Source of the DNA: Paenibacillus ferrarius
Lineage (GTDB): Bacteria; Bacillota; Bacilli; Paenibacillales; NBRC-103111
NCBI RefSeq assembly: GCF_002027705.1
Contig: NZ_MBTG01000015.1
Location: 62,001 to 126,000 of the forward strand
Reading direction: 5' to 3'
DNA: 64,000 bases
Part shown: piece by piece, positions 34,287 to 42,797 of the stretch
Layout of the letters: each line of letters starts with the position of its first letter
Numbering within the stretch: position 1 is the first letter of the stretch
Made by a program: the position numbers and the translations under genes
The notes under the pieces: generated by a model
The model's database searches: none
What the model was told of the DNA's origin: nothing
What the model saw: the letters and a program-made list of their open reading frames with translations, nothing else

Positions 34287-34877
34287 TTAAACGGGGATGA
34301 ATGGCGCGAAATCGGTCATTTTCCTCGTTTGAATTTGATTGATGGTCATCGTTTGGTGGAGCTGGTTGAGCAAGAAGTATTTGTACTGGTACACAACTTG
34401 CAAATGTGCCGGTTTGATCTCATCGATCGCCGCCTTCAGATCGCCAAGATTCGGCGGCGTGCCGAGTGTGTCCACGAACCGCACGGTGAACTGATACGCA
34501 GCCGGCTGCTGCGTCACTTCAACCGTGCCGCGACTATACGCGCTGGCCACGCTCTCGATCAGCTCAACGGTGACGGTCCCCACGCCGCGCAGCTTGGCGT
34601 TGATCACCGACCGGCGCTGATCGTCGGGCTTGCCCGGCACCGGCGCGATGCCGAGCTCGGCTTCCCAAACGTCGAGCCCCCACGTGGCGGAGCCGACGAA
34701 GAACTGAGCCAGTGTCTCCTCCAAGGAGACACGCAAAAGATCAAGCTCCGCGCCCTGCGCTTGCAGAATGCCATCCATGATCCGCGAGGTCTCATAGTAG
34801 CGGGGCAAATATCCCTTCATCCTGCCGCCACTAACACTTGCACTTGCACTTGCACTCAAATTCCCATTCACACTCAC
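34287..34877 (-). CDS. xkdU: XkdU/YmfQ-like baseplate protein (DUF2313)
   Basis: A 196-residue DUF2313 protein. Core motifs are YLPRYYETSRIMDGILQAQGAELD and FVGSATWGLDVWEAELGI (as parts of longer matches). In contractile tails the family joins the fibre to the baseplate periphery, like Mu Gp48. The N-terminus carries four Ser-Ala units from a nearly pure hexanucleotide repeat, before the domain proper starts at MKGYLPRY. It overlaps the stop of the baseplate J gene by 4 bp. Confidence 0.85.
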   Translation of the reverse strand: MSVNGNLSASASASVSGGRMKGYLPRYYETSRIMDGILQAQGAELDLLRVSLEETLAQFFVGSATWGLDVWEAELGIAPVPGKPDDQRRSVINAKLRGVGTVTVELIESVASAYSRGTVEVTQQPAAYQFTVRFVDTLGTPPNLGDLKAAIDEIKPAHLQVVYQYKYFLLNQLHQTMTINQIQTRKMTDFAPFIPV

Positions 34878-35980
34878 AGCGTCACCACCCCAATAACGGC
34901 AACCTGCCCAGCACCAATCACAATATTGGTCCCGCCGCCGTTCAACTGCAAACCAGCATAATCCTGCACGCCCGGGGTATCCAGCAGCAAGGAGCCAATT
35001 CGCACATAGCGCACATACGGATCCGCAGAAAAAGCTATTTCGGCTAAATAGCTGCGAACAGTAGCCATAAAGTCAGCTTTCACCTGAGCTAAGGTTCGAC
35101 TCCCACTCAAGGTCACACTCGCAGAGATGCCAATCAAGACCTCGGCAGCCGCAACGACGGTGACGGCCGCGCCGATAGGCGCTTTGCCAACCAAAGGCGG
35201 CGCTGGATAGATGTATTGCTGCACAGCAGAGACAACGGAAGCCGAAGCGCTTCTTTTATCCGTGCCGATAACAACAACTTTGACGGTGCCCGGGCCGTTC
35301 CACAAAGGCAGTACCTGTGCTGCGCCAACGCCTGCTACATCGAGCGCCCAGTTGAGATAATCCGCTTTGTTCCCGCTTGTTCCGGGGGAGCGAACTTTCG
35401 CATAATAACGGTTCAATAGAGAGGGATCGCCCTCTTTCTCTGCCCCGCCCGTAATTGCCCCAGCATTCGTCACTCCCGTAACTCCAGCAATAGGAGAAAT
35501 CAATAGGCTAATTGCACCACTAGGTACATTCCCCCCTGTCCCGCCATTCACAGCAGATGCCAGCACGGCAACACGCCCCGAGCCATCTACAACTCCCGCA
35601 TCCTGCGTCTCAAAAACAATCGAAGCAGTCCCCAGATACGTATCCGCCATCGTTCCGATGCGTGTACCTTTAGGCACTACGGTGCCTGGGACTCCTGCAA
35701 ACTCAACCAAGCCAGCAGCCCTAACGGCCTCCTTGCGAAAAACACCATGCTCGGCACAACGCAAGTCCAAATAGGGACCAAAGGTCGTCCCTGCAAAACC
35801 TCGCCGCAAAACCTCCTGCGACTGAATCGCCGCCTGTGCCAGCTCAATTGCTGCCGGAGCCAAAGCATCCCAAATATACGACCCTTCGGATTGATCCCAG
35901 TCGGACGAAAGCCGATCCAGCATTCGCCCGCGAATCGCTTCTTCGGTCTGCTCGGCCAAATAATCCGGTAAACTTGCCAT
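34874..35980 (-). CDS. xkdT: Baseplate J-like protein (XkdT/gp47)
   Basis: A 368-residue baseplate wedge protein. The family region GTVVPKGTRIGTMAD, the GNVPSGAISLL segment and VRSPGTSGNKADYLNWALDVAGVGAAQVLPLW (quoted as GTSGNKADYLNWALDV) are typical of gpJ/XkdT proteins. It forms part of the wedge around the central hub. It starts 2 bp after XkdS. The length is normal for PBSX-like members. Confidence 0.9.
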   Translation of the reverse strand: MASLPDYLAEQTEEAIRGRMLDRLSSDWDQSEGSYIWDALAPAAIELAQAAIQSQEVLRRGFAGTTFGPYLDLRCAEHGVFRKEAVRAAGLVEFAGVPGTVVPKGTRIGTMADTYLGTASIVFETQDAGVVDGSGRVAVLASAVNGGTGGNVPSGAISLLISPIAGVTGVTNAGAITGGAEKEGDPSLLNRYYAKVRSPGTSGNKADYLNWALDVAGVGAAQVLPLWNGPGTVKVVVIGTDKRSASASVVSAVQQYIYPAPPLVGKAPIGAAVTVVAAAEVLIGISASVTLSGSRTLAQVKADFMATVRSYLAEIAFSADPYVRYVRIGSLLLDTPGVQDYAGLQLNGGGTNIVIGAGQVAVIGVVTL

Positions 35981-35981
35981 A

Positions 35982-36437
35982 TTAACTGATCACCACACTT
36001 CCCTTGATGTTCTTTTGCTCGCCTCGCACATTGGTGATTTCGCACTGAAACGAACACTCGCTATTTTTCCATTCAAATGTAAAATGACGCACATCCGCCG
36101 TACGCGGATCGACTTTCAACGTCTCCGTCGTAATGCGTACGATTTCCATTTCATTCGCTTGACGTGACAAATGCCGGGCAACCAAGTCCTCGTACTCCTG
36201 GCCATAAGCCCGTGAGTAGACTAAATGCGCATAGCGCTCCGTACGAAGCGCCTTTTGGCACCATTCCAGCCATGCCTCCGTATCTGTGCATTCTGCAATT
36301 CTCCCCGTCTGAGTCGTTGCGAACTCCCCAAGCGAATGGTTAAACTTAGGGCTGCGCCTGAACTTAACCGAACCCTTACGCTTCTCTCCGACAAGTGCCC
36401 CTGTTCCAATCCCAACCTGCGGAAATAAATTTGGCAT
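35982..36437 (-). CDS. xkdS: XkdS-like protein (DUF2634), gp25/lysozyme-like wedge
   Basis: A 151-residue protein with the DUF2634/W-type pattern: an N-terminal KFRRSPKFNHSLGEFATTQTG, then AWLEWCQKALRTERYAHLVYS, which is highly characteristic of XkdS. In contractile particles this corresponds to the gp25-like protein that starts sheath polymerisation. It is adjacent to XkdT and XkdR as in PBSX. Confidence 0.88.
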   Translation of the reverse strand: MPNLFPQVGIGTGALVGEKRKGSVKFRRSPKFNHSLGEFATTQTGRIAECTDTEAWLEWCQKALRTERYAHLVYSRAYGQEYEDLVARHLSRQANEMEIVRITTETLKVDPRTADVRHFTFEWKNSECSFQCEITNVRGEQKNIKGSVVIS

Positions 36438-36827
36438 CTATCTCACCACCTTGCACAGGATCACAGCATCATTGCCGTCATTGATGGGAATCGCCAAAAC
36501 GCGGTCGCCCGGCTTCAAGCCATGCCGAAGCTCCAAACGCACATCTTCCACCTCGGACTTGCTAAAGGCAAACGTCCCCTGCCCCGTCACAGCAGCGCTT
36601 CCACTGGTCAAGCCTGTAACGGTTCCACCTAATGTGAAAGCAGGCAGGTACACCTTCGCCATCCAATCTGCCACATAATAATCGGCAATCTCATGTTTAA
36701 AACGATCCAGCTTCAGCCCGCCAGCCGTCATCGTTCCAAGTTCTGCGGGCATGCCTGCAACGGCAGCCGCAGCATGCCCCGACATCCGATTATCCAGCGT
36801 AGTCGCGAGCTTTTTATACGGATTCAT
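36438..36827 (-). CDS. xkdR: XkdR-like protein (DUF2577)
   Basis: A 129-residue protein of the DUF2577 family, ending in the typical LKPGDRVLAIPINDGNDAVILCKVV beta barrel (quoted as GDRVLAIPINDG). In PBSX it lies between XkdQ and XkdS, as here. It is probably part of the hub or spike, an OB-fold-like puncturing tip. Its start overlaps the end of XkdQ by 14 bp. Confidence 0.83.
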   Translation of the reverse strand: MNPYKKLATTLDNRMSGHAAAAVAGMPAELGTMTAGGLKLDRFKHEIADYYVADWMAKVYLPAFTLGGTVTGLTSGSAAVTGQGTFAFSKSEVEDVRLELRHGLKPGDRVLAIPINDGNDAVILCKVVR

Positions 36828-37830
36828 TCATGTAATACCTCCTTCTTACCAGCTCGGGGCTGCCCAACTCCAACACCATCTTGCCGGGATCGCCCAGCTC
36901 ATGCCGAACGGACATCGCAATCAGCTCCATCCCGCTTCCGGCCAAATCAACCTTATCGCCTGCGCGAATCGTGTTAATATCCAGCGAAGTTACGCTGATC
37001 GTTTCCTGTACGCCTGAGAGCATTGCTTGCGCTGCCTCTTTGGCTTCGCTGACGGAGGTATAACTGCTGTCCTGTACAATTTTCTGCAAGGTTCCGAGCT
37101 CAGCAAGCTCACCTTCTTCTACAGCCAATACTTGTGCGGAAGCATCCTCGCCAATTTCCTTGGTGCCAAGCACCTTGACCTTGGTCACAGCGCCCTCGAG
37201 CGTTCTTTTCTGCATAATGCTGATCACATTCTCGCTGGGCTCCAGCGACCAGACGACCTTGTTGCCGCCAATTTCCACGAGTTCCAATCCACTCGCAGTC
37301 ATGCGGGGGCGATACATCGGTCCGCCTTTTTTGGCTGTTTCCTTCAAATCTTTCATCATCATCCCGTAGATCGACTCCGCGCGATACAGCGCCTTTGCCA
37401 GCTTCACTTCCGTATCCGGTAAACGGTCATACCGAATGTTCCAATCATCCGCATACTTGCGAATGCGCTCACTCGCCGTCATCCCCGCTGGAAACACATA
37501 TTCATCCTCAGATTTCGCCAAATAAATCGTTCGGTCATACATCGTTACCGTCAGCCGGTCGCTTCGTTCATAGTGATTTTCACACTGCCAAACGACAGCG
37601 GGATGAAGCAAGTCCACCTGCTGCGTAGCCCTAAAAGGAACTCCTAATACACGGACAGCTTGACCAGGTTTCATCCCTGGGAAATCCGGTGACACGACGA
37701 GTGTCGCCTGAGCCCTGTAGGAGATCTCATCGAGTGCTTCCTCCAGCGTCAGTTCATAAATCAAATCTTGAAGCGCATACTTATCCTCCAGCCAAATATC
37801 ATAAAGGCCAGCCATCCTTTTAGCTGTCAT
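36814..37830 (-). CDS. xkdQ: XkdQ-like baseplate hub protein
   Basis: A 338-residue hub protein of the XkdQ/YqbQ family (gpD-like fold). Motifs are YDIWLEDKYALQDLIYELTL at the start, YADDWNIRYDRLPDTEVKLA in the middle, and the C-terminal DTNTIRAGDKVDL-like segment (here LDINTIRAGDKVDLAGSG). It connects the tube to the spike. Its start overlaps the end of the LysM gene by 4 bp. Confidence 0.88.
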   Translation of the reverse strand: MTAKRMAGLYDIWLEDKYALQDLIYELTLEEALDEISYRAQATLVVSPDFPGMKPGQAVRVLGVPFRATQQVDLLHPAVVWQCENHYERSDRLTVTMYDRTIYLAKSEDEYVFPAGMTASERIRKYADDWNIRYDRLPDTEVKLAKALYRAESIYGMMMKDLKETAKKGGPMYRPRMTASGLELVEIGGNKVVWSLEPSENVISIMQKRTLEGAVTKVKVLGTKEIGEDASAQVLAVEEGELAELGTLQKIVQDSSYTSVSEAKEAAQAMLSGVQETISVTSLDINTIRAGDKVDLAGSGMELIAMSVRHELGDPGKMVLELGSPELVRRRYYMNESV

Positions 37831-38477
37831 CCGGGCATCACCAACTCTTGATCAGGCTGAATTAAATCGGGATTATCGCCGATAATTCCACGATTAGCCT
37901 CATAAATCTCCCGCCAACGGCTGCCTGAACCCAGATTCATTTTGGCAATAGCCCATAGAGAATCGCCCAGCTTAACCTTGTACGTGGCAGGCAATGGTTT
38001 AATATCAGGCCTTGACTCCCCGCCCGAGCTTCCCAACCGCTCATCCAGTGTCCTCACCTTATAGTCATTCCAAGTACGGAAGGTCACATCGAAATACACA
38101 TCGCCAGGCTCACCGCCTCTGAAGCTGCTGTTGTGCGCCGAAAGCATAACGAGTACATTTACCTGTGTTCCCGTAATACGAAGACGAAGCGGGTCCTGAC
38201 TCTCCATCCATGTATTCAGCTGATTCATCGCTGTTTGGGGATCTGGCAGCGGTTCATATTGACAGTAGCTTGCATCATAATTCGCCGGAAAGAAGGAGGA
38301 GAAGGCAATCTCCTTCACCTTCACGCCTTGTGGAACATCCAGCTCGCCACCACGAATAATCGTGATCGTTTCGAAGCTTTTATCTCGGCGGATGTTCACT
38401 TCAGAGGGATTGACAGGGAAATGCAGCTTCAGTCCACTCGGATCCTCCAGCGAGAAATCCATTTCCTGACTAGACAT
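37827..38477 (-). CDS. xkdP: XkdP-like LysM tail protein
   Basis: A 216-residue protein. Residues 1-150 are the XkdP/YqbP body (LKLHFPVNPSEVNIRRDKSF, LDVPQGVKVKEIAFSSFFPA). The C-terminal 50 residues are a LysM module (VKLGDSLWAIAKMNLGSGSR...). It is a gp53-like tail-end protein binding near the hub. The ATG at 38477 has GAAGGA upstream; an upstream in-frame start would cover the end of the tape measure gene and is less likely. Confidence 0.88.
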   Translation of the reverse strand: MSSQEMDFSLEDPSGLKLHFPVNPSEVNIRRDKSFETITIIRGGELDVPQGVKVKEIAFSSFFPANYDASYCQYEPLPDPQTAMNQLNTWMESQDPLRLRITGTQVNVLVMLSAHNSSFRGGEPGDVYFDVTFRTWNDYKVRTLDERLGSSGGESRPDIKPLPATYKVKLGDSLWAIAKMNLGSGSRWREIYEANRGIIGDNPDLIQPDQELVMPG

Positions 38478-40089
38478 AATACATCCTTCCGTTCTCTGTG
38501 CGATTCTCCACCGCAGCGTTAATTTGCGAGACAATGTGATGCCCGATCGTCAGGGCTAATTGTTCCTCATCCACTTTCTCTGTTGGAAAATTAATCGTAA
38601 TGCCATCCACCGTAATGCTGTATTGCTGAGAAATAGCGGAGCTCTGAGAAGAACTACTCATATTTGATGGATCGCTCTGCAAAGGATTCGCAGATGCAGA
38701 CTCGCGGCCAGCAGGCAGCAGATCCGTCTTGGACTCCTGAGCCTGAGACTTATCCTTACTCGCAAATAACTTATCATTAATATAAGAGCCCGCTTTATCG
38801 CCGAGCCAACCGCCAACAATACCGCCAACGGCAGTCCCAAACCCTGGTAAAATAAAGGACCCAATCGTAGCTCCGATTACAGTACCCGCTGCACCTGCAC
38901 CTGCTTGAATGGCTGCGGCGGCCTTATTGTCGGAGGTCAAAATATCTGCGGCTGATAGTGCGATACCGAGCGGCTTCACCACTTTCCCACCCATTTTCAG
39001 CAGCTTGGAGCCTTTCTTGAACAACTTGCCCAAGCGCCCTCCTTTCGGAGCAACCGGATTTCCTTCCGGTTTCACATCGGCAGCAGCCGGTGTTGGTGGT
39101 GTTGGTGGTACTGGCGGTGTTGGCGGTACTGGTGGTACTGGCGGTACTGGTGGTGTTGGTGGTGTTGGTGGTACTGGCGGATTTCCACGCGCTCTTTCCC
39201 TAGCTTTAGCTTTCTCTGCTGCTTTGTCAGCCTTCGACTTGCTTGCAGGTTCGGCATTGCCTGTCTTTGTTTTGGTTTTGCTGCCTGCTTTACTCTTCGT
39301 CTTCGAGCCAGCTTTGGGCTTTGTTTGCTTAGCCCCTTTGCATTTGCCCTTGCCTTTCGTGCAGCATTCCGTCTTGGTTCCTGCTCCCGACTTCGTTCCC
39401 TTGCCCCCGCCGCCAAACAATCCCTTCAAAGATTTGATGCTGGCTACAATGGATTTAACGCTTTCCGCAAATGAGGCAAAGCTCTTGGAGATCGACTTAA
39501 TCCCCTCCGCAAAAATCTTGCAGCCTTCGCCAATCCCTTTGGCTCCTTCACCAATGGCTTTGAAGCCTTCGCCGAAGCTTTTGAACGCTTCTCCAAAATC
39601 CTTGAGAATGGGCCCCAGCTTCTTCAATCGCTCAATCCAAATATCAATCGGGCTGGTATCCGGCTTGGTCGTAATTGTAAGCATCGCAACGGATGCTGAG
39701 GCAGATGCCGAAGCAGATGCCGATGCCTCACCTGATCCTTTGGCCGCTACATCAATGGATAAGGTGCCGCCGAGACCCTTCAACAAATCGCGAAGCTGCT
39801 TGGCGTTCCTGAGGATGTCCTCACCCAGCATCAACTTCAAATCCACCTTCGTATGTCCCAAATCCGCCAATTGCAGCAGCAGCCGGTCTATCACGAAGGA
39901 GAAATAATCCCTGATCGCAATCGTCGGTCTGGCTGTAATCTGGCTTAATCTGGCGCTGGCCTCAGCGGCCTTGCCGAACCTATCTTCCAGACGCCTCGTT
40001 GATGCGCCCGTCCGGTCCACCATACTGCGCAAACGGTCCTGCGCGGCCATCATTTTGGCCATATTGCCAACTATCGCTGTATCGCTCAT
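38470..40089 (-). CDS. Short tape-measure protein (XkdO position)
   Basis: A 539-residue protein. It occupies the tape-measure slot between the chaperone and XkdP. Visible parts: an N-terminal helical region (1-120), an eleven-residue Ser-Ala repeat near 125-137, a Phe/Gly heptad-like series (DFGEAFKSFGEGFKAIGEG), a Lys/Thr-rich stretch with a Cys pair (GTKTECCTKGKGKCKG), a Pro-rich PPVPPTPPT repeat near 325-350, a glycine-zipper hydrophobic region (IQAGAGAAGTVIGATIGSFILP), and a C-terminal domain. AGGAGGTGA precedes ATG 40089. It is short for a tape measure, so the tail should be short. Confidence 0.8.
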   Translation of the reverse strand: MSDTAIVGNMAKMMAAQDRLRSMVDRTGASTRRLEDRFGKAAEASARLSQITARPTIAIRDYFSFVIDRLLLQLADLGHTKVDLKLMLGEDILRNAKQLRDLLKGLGGTLSIDVAAKGSGEASASASASASASVAMLTITTKPDTSPIDIWIERLKKLGPILKDFGEAFKSFGEGFKAIGEGAKGIGEGCKIFAEGIKSISKSFASFAESVKSIVASIKSLKGLFGGGGKGTKSGAGTKTECCTKGKGKCKGAKQTKPKAGSKTKSKAGSKTKTKTGNAEPASKSKADKAAEKAKARERARGNPPVPPTPPTPPVPPVPPVPPTPPVPPTPPTPAAADVKPEGNPVAPKGGRLGKLFKKGSKLLKMGGKVVKPLGIALSAADILTSDNKAAAAIQAGAGAAGTVIGATIGSFILPGFGTAVGGIVGGWLGDKAGSYINDKLFASKDKSQAQESKTDLLPAGRESASANPLQSDPSNMSSSSQSSAISQQYSITVDGITINFPTEKVDEEQLALTIGHHIVSQINAAVENRTENGRMYYV

Positions 40090-40094
40090 TCCTC

Positions 40095-40663
40095 TCACCT
40101 CCTTGCGCGTTCACGCTCGCGCTGCTGCGCTTGTTCTTGTTCCAGCTCGAGCTCCAAGCTGGCGAGCAAGAACTGCTGCTCACCGCGAGGCAGCTTCCAG
40201 AATGCTCCGGGGCGCAGATGGTGACGCGTCCACATCGCATGGAGCATCGCCGGGAGCCCCCCGGAGGCAATTAGTTTTTTACTTCATCCAGCGTTGTGTT
40301 GAAACCGCTCAGGTCCAGCACTTCATCCCCAAGCGCGGACAGCTCGCCTGCGAGCAAAATCCGCTTGATCACTTCCTCGCCGGAGCTGGCCTGATACTTC
40401 GTCAGCAGCCTCGAGTCCCCCCAGTTGGGGGACACGGTGGCAGCCGCAATCAGCGCGACGTTGAACTGCTCTTCGTCCAATCGGTCCGTGTGCACACCCC
40501 GGCGATCCGAACGTTCCGTGCAGCGCTCACGCAGCGCAAACACCTGCTTCCCGGTTAGTCCGCGCAGAATAATCGGGACGCCGACCCTCGAAAGGGTCAC
40601 CGTCTTTTCTGGCAATTGATCCGCGTCGAGCAGCTTTTGCAAAATTTGTTCATCCGTTAACAT
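40095..40663 (-). CDS. Frameshifted tail-assembly chaperone (G-T-like fusion)
   Basis: A -1 frameshift at the slippery A AAA AAC (minus strand, plus 40274-40280), one codon before the XkdN stop, would join the 130 residues of XkdN to 59 more, ending at 40095. The shifted frame is fully open and starts LIASGGLPAMLHAMWTRHHL. It contains a Gln/Glu/Arg-rich helical tail (LELELEQEQAQQRERERARR) and stops just before the tape-measure gene. A CCGGG/CCCGG hairpin lies 10 nt past the slip site. This matches the gpG/gpGT arrangement of tailed phages. Confidence 0.75.
40271..40663 (-). CDS. xkdN: Tail-assembly chaperone XkdN
   Basis: A 130-residue protein matching XkdN: MLTDEQILQKLLDADQLPEK at the start, VPIILRGLTGKQVFALRERC, then WGDSRLLTKYQASSGEEVIKRILLAGE (quoted as KYQASSGEEVIKRILLAGE). 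It binds the tape measure during assembly. The 3' end GTA AAA AAC TAA contains the slippery heptamer described separately. It starts 18 bp after the tube gene. Confidence 0.9.
   Translation of the reverse strand: MLTDEQILQKLLDADQLPEKTVTLSRVGVPIILRGLTGKQVFALRERCTERSDRRGVHTDRLDEEQFNVALIAAATVSPNWGDSRLLTKYQASSGEEVIKRILLAGELSALGDEVLDLSGFNTTLDEVKN
40274..40280 (-). promoter_or_regulatory. Programmed -1 frameshift slippery site
   Basis: In the XkdN reading frame the last sense codons are GTA AAA AAC, giving the heptamer A AAA AAC, one of the most efficient bacterial -1 slip sequences. The stop TAA follows immediately. The -1 frame then stays open for 59 codons. A GC-rich stem (CCGGG, GGGCT loop, CCCGG) at about 10 nt downstream is a plausible pause element. 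Confidence 0.78.
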
Positions 40664-40681
40664 GATCGCGTTCCTCCTCTT

Positions 40682-41092
40682 TTAGATACCCCTGATAGGG
40701 TCATTCAGTGTGTAGCCTTCGAATGTGAAAGCAACCTCTTCTTTGACTTCCTCGCCGGCCGTCCAATTCGCCAGCTGAAGCTTGTCCAGCATGACATTAT
40801 TCAAGGTAATCCGCTCAAAACCATAAGAATCGGGATCATTTAATTTGGAAACGAGACTGAATTTATCGAATCCGCGGGCAATCATATCGCTGGTCACTTT
40901 GAAACCGCTCATCGTCCCCGTCCCCTTCATTGCGCCTTTCTTGTGGCGTACCCAAGGATCTCCGGCCAGGTTCAATTCTTTCTTCTGAATTTCTACATTG
41001 GCTTCCAAATGGTTAAAATTCGTTTGCCATACACCTGCAATAAATACCTGACCATATGTCCCTAAAATAACTCTGCTCGCATCTAAACTCAT
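40682..41092 (-). CDS. xkdM: Tail tube protein (XkdM)
   Basis: A 136-residue tube protein of the DUF2001/XkdM family. N-terminal ASRVILGTYGQVFIAGVWQT and the WVRHKKGAMKGTGTMSGFKV region are the family hallmark. Beta-rich, no cysteine. It polymerises into the inner tube inside the sheath. It lies between sheath and chaperone as in PBSX. Confidence 0.92.
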   Translation of the reverse strand: MSLDASRVILGTYGQVFIAGVWQTNFNHLEANVEIQKKELNLAGDPWVRHKKGAMKGTGTMSGFKVTSDMIARGFDKFSLVSKLNDPDSYGFERITLNNVMLDKLQLANWTAGEEVKEEVAFTFEGYTLNDPIRGI

Positions 41093-41104
41093 CGCTAGTC
41101 CCCC

Positions 41105-42568
41105 TTAATTTACGGTAAATGTGCCAAAAATTTGTTCCATCACATCCGTCAGCTTCGCTTCCCACTTGATGTACACTTGGTCGGCAGCCGGTGTCAGCAC
41201 CGAGCCAGTACCATAGTAGGCCGGATTCAAGTACACATCGAAATCGACTGCTTCGATCACACCAGCTTGAGCCAATGTCTGCATATACTGCTTAGCCGCT
41301 TCCACCAGCGCCAATCGCCCTTCTTCTGTGTTGTTTACTTTGCCGATATAGCTGTCTTCCGCCGTGCGGAGCAAATCGTTGTTAATCGTATCCATCACAC
41401 GAATGGTGCGGATTTTCTTCCAAGCCGTGCTCTGTCCCTGACGCAAGCTGACCAAAGCATTCATCCCGCGAAGCGCCTTCACTTTCTGACCGTCATGGTA
41501 CAAAAGGAAGACCCCGTTCTTCACGGCTGTTTCCTGCTCGCTCCGCGTCCAGCGGCGTGTCACGTCACTGAAAGGCGCTGCCGCATAGGTAGTCGATTCG
41601 CTCAGTTTCTGACCCGCGATGAGGCCGGCGACATAGGCGGAAATATAAGCTGAGCTATAGCTCGTCCCTGCCAAAATCGCCCCGGCTCCCACATTCACGA
41701 TCGCTTCGTGATTGAAAGCTGCGCTTCGCGCTGTTGCTCGGCTGACCGCATCGGCCGCAATATCGTCGGCGGCTGAACCGCCCAGCACCGTTACAATGCC
41801 TCTGCCTTCGCTGCGCAAACGCGTCGTCCATGCAGCTGTCGAAGCTTGAATGCCTGCATCCGCTACCCCATCCAGCGCTAAAACATGAAACTGCTGGGTT
41901 TCAAGCGCGCTGAGCGCATTCACATAATCGGTGGAAGCGATGCTGCTGATACCGGAGTTGCCCCCTGTTAATGCGCTGCCTGCAACCGGAGCGAGTGTGC
42001 CACTCCCTGGAGCAAGCACCGATGCTGTCAGCCATACGTTGCTGGCATCCTGATTCATCGCATCTGCTGCCGCTTGGACGGTGCTGCCGGAGAACGTGAA
42101 CACCTTCAGAACTGCTGTGCCTTCAAGCAGCTTGAGGTCTTTTTTGGTCCCATCCACCGCATTCGTCTGTACGATGACAGAGAAGTTATTGCCCCGTGTA
42201 CCCTCGTATTTGGCGGTAAGCTTTAGCACATTGGCCGCCGCCGAGTCCTTCAGAGTCACACTTGCTTTGGCCGCTGCCGTATCCGCGATCCGATAAGCGA
42301 GCAGCTTTTTCGGCTTGCCGAGTAAAGCCAGCTTCAACACAACCGGCGCAGTCGCCGCATCCCCTTGATCAATCCCATAAGTATCATAGATACCTTGCTC
42401 ACTTGTAATTTCCACAAACTGCCGCACCGCGCCCCAGTTCGCCTTCACCGGGATAGCTACTACGCCTTGCCCGCCAGGTTCAATTGCGCTTAATGCCGCC
42501 GCCTCAAAATTCATATAAAAACCCGGTAATACCGGACGATCCGCCCCACTCCAAGTTCCACCTGCCAT
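41105..42568 (-). CDS. xkdK: Contractile tail sheath protein (XkdK)
   Basis: A 487-residue sheath protein. It has the N-terminal GTWSGADRPVLPGFYMNF, a handshake-type region, and the C-terminal IYFTVKWEAKLTDVMEQIFGTFTV-like end (here YIKWEAKLTDVMEQIFGTF) shared by sheath proteins. This gene makes the particle contractile (R-type). It starts 1 bp after the end of the small gene upstream. Length is typical for XkdK. Confidence 0.93.
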   Translation of the reverse strand: MAGGTWSGADRPVLPGFYMNFEAAALSAIEPGGQGVVAIPVKANWGAVRQFVEITSEQGIYDTYGIDQGDAATAPVVLKLALLGKPKKLLAYRIADTAAAKASVTLKDSAAANVLKLTAKYEGTRGNNFSVIVQTNAVDGTKKDLKLLEGTAVLKVFTFSGSTVQAAADAMNQDASNVWLTASVLAPGSGTLAPVAGSALTGGNSGISSIASTDYVNALSALETQQFHVLALDGVADAGIQASTAAWTTRLRSEGRGIVTVLGGSAADDIAADAVSRATARSAAFNHEAIVNVGAGAILAGTSYSSAYISAYVAGLIAGQKLSESTTYAAAPFSDVTRRWTRSEQETAVKNGVFLLYHDGQKVKALRGMNALVSLRQGQSTAWKKIRTIRVMDTINNDLLRTAEDSYIGKVNNTEEGRLALVEAAKQYMQTLAQAGVIEAVDFDVYLNPAYYGTGSVLTPAADQVYIKWEAKLTDVMEQIFGTFTVN

Positions 42569-42786
42569 TATGCAAGCACCTTCCTTTGTAAAAAGTTTTG
42601 AATGCGTTGATTCGCTGCTTCAATCGTCAATTCGTTCTCTTCGCAGCCATGCAGAGCGCCGATCAGCACTTCCGGCTGGCTGGCAAATAAAGCTTGCGAG
42701 TGCGTGATCAGCTCATCTTTGCTATATAAAGTGGCTTCAGCAGCATTGTCTGGTTTACCGCTTGTTTGCGTCGTGCTTTTTTTCAA
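42568..42786 (-). CDS. Small tail-operon protein of unknown function
   Basis: A 72-residue hydrophilic protein starting MKKSTTQTSGKPDNAAEATLYSK and ending IQNFLQRKVLA. The C-terminal half is helical. Its stop shares one base with the sheath start, so it is coupled. Similar small genes precede the sheath gene in many PBSX-like elements, and may correspond to a head-tail joining remnant. I cannot assign a domain. Confidence 0.68.
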   Translation of the reverse strand: MKKSTTQTSGKPDNAAEATLYSKDELITHSQALFASQPEVLIGALHGCEENELTIEAANQRIQNFLQRKVLA

Positions 42787-42797
42787 AATCGATCACC

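Noticed and set aside
38909..39907. Long rightward open frame opposite the tape-measure gene, rich in GGVGG/GTGG repeats
   Set aside because: It is the antisense of the Pro-repeat and Lys/Thr-rich stretch, starts inside the gene without a ribosome site, and its repeat pattern is a mirror of the PPVPP codons.
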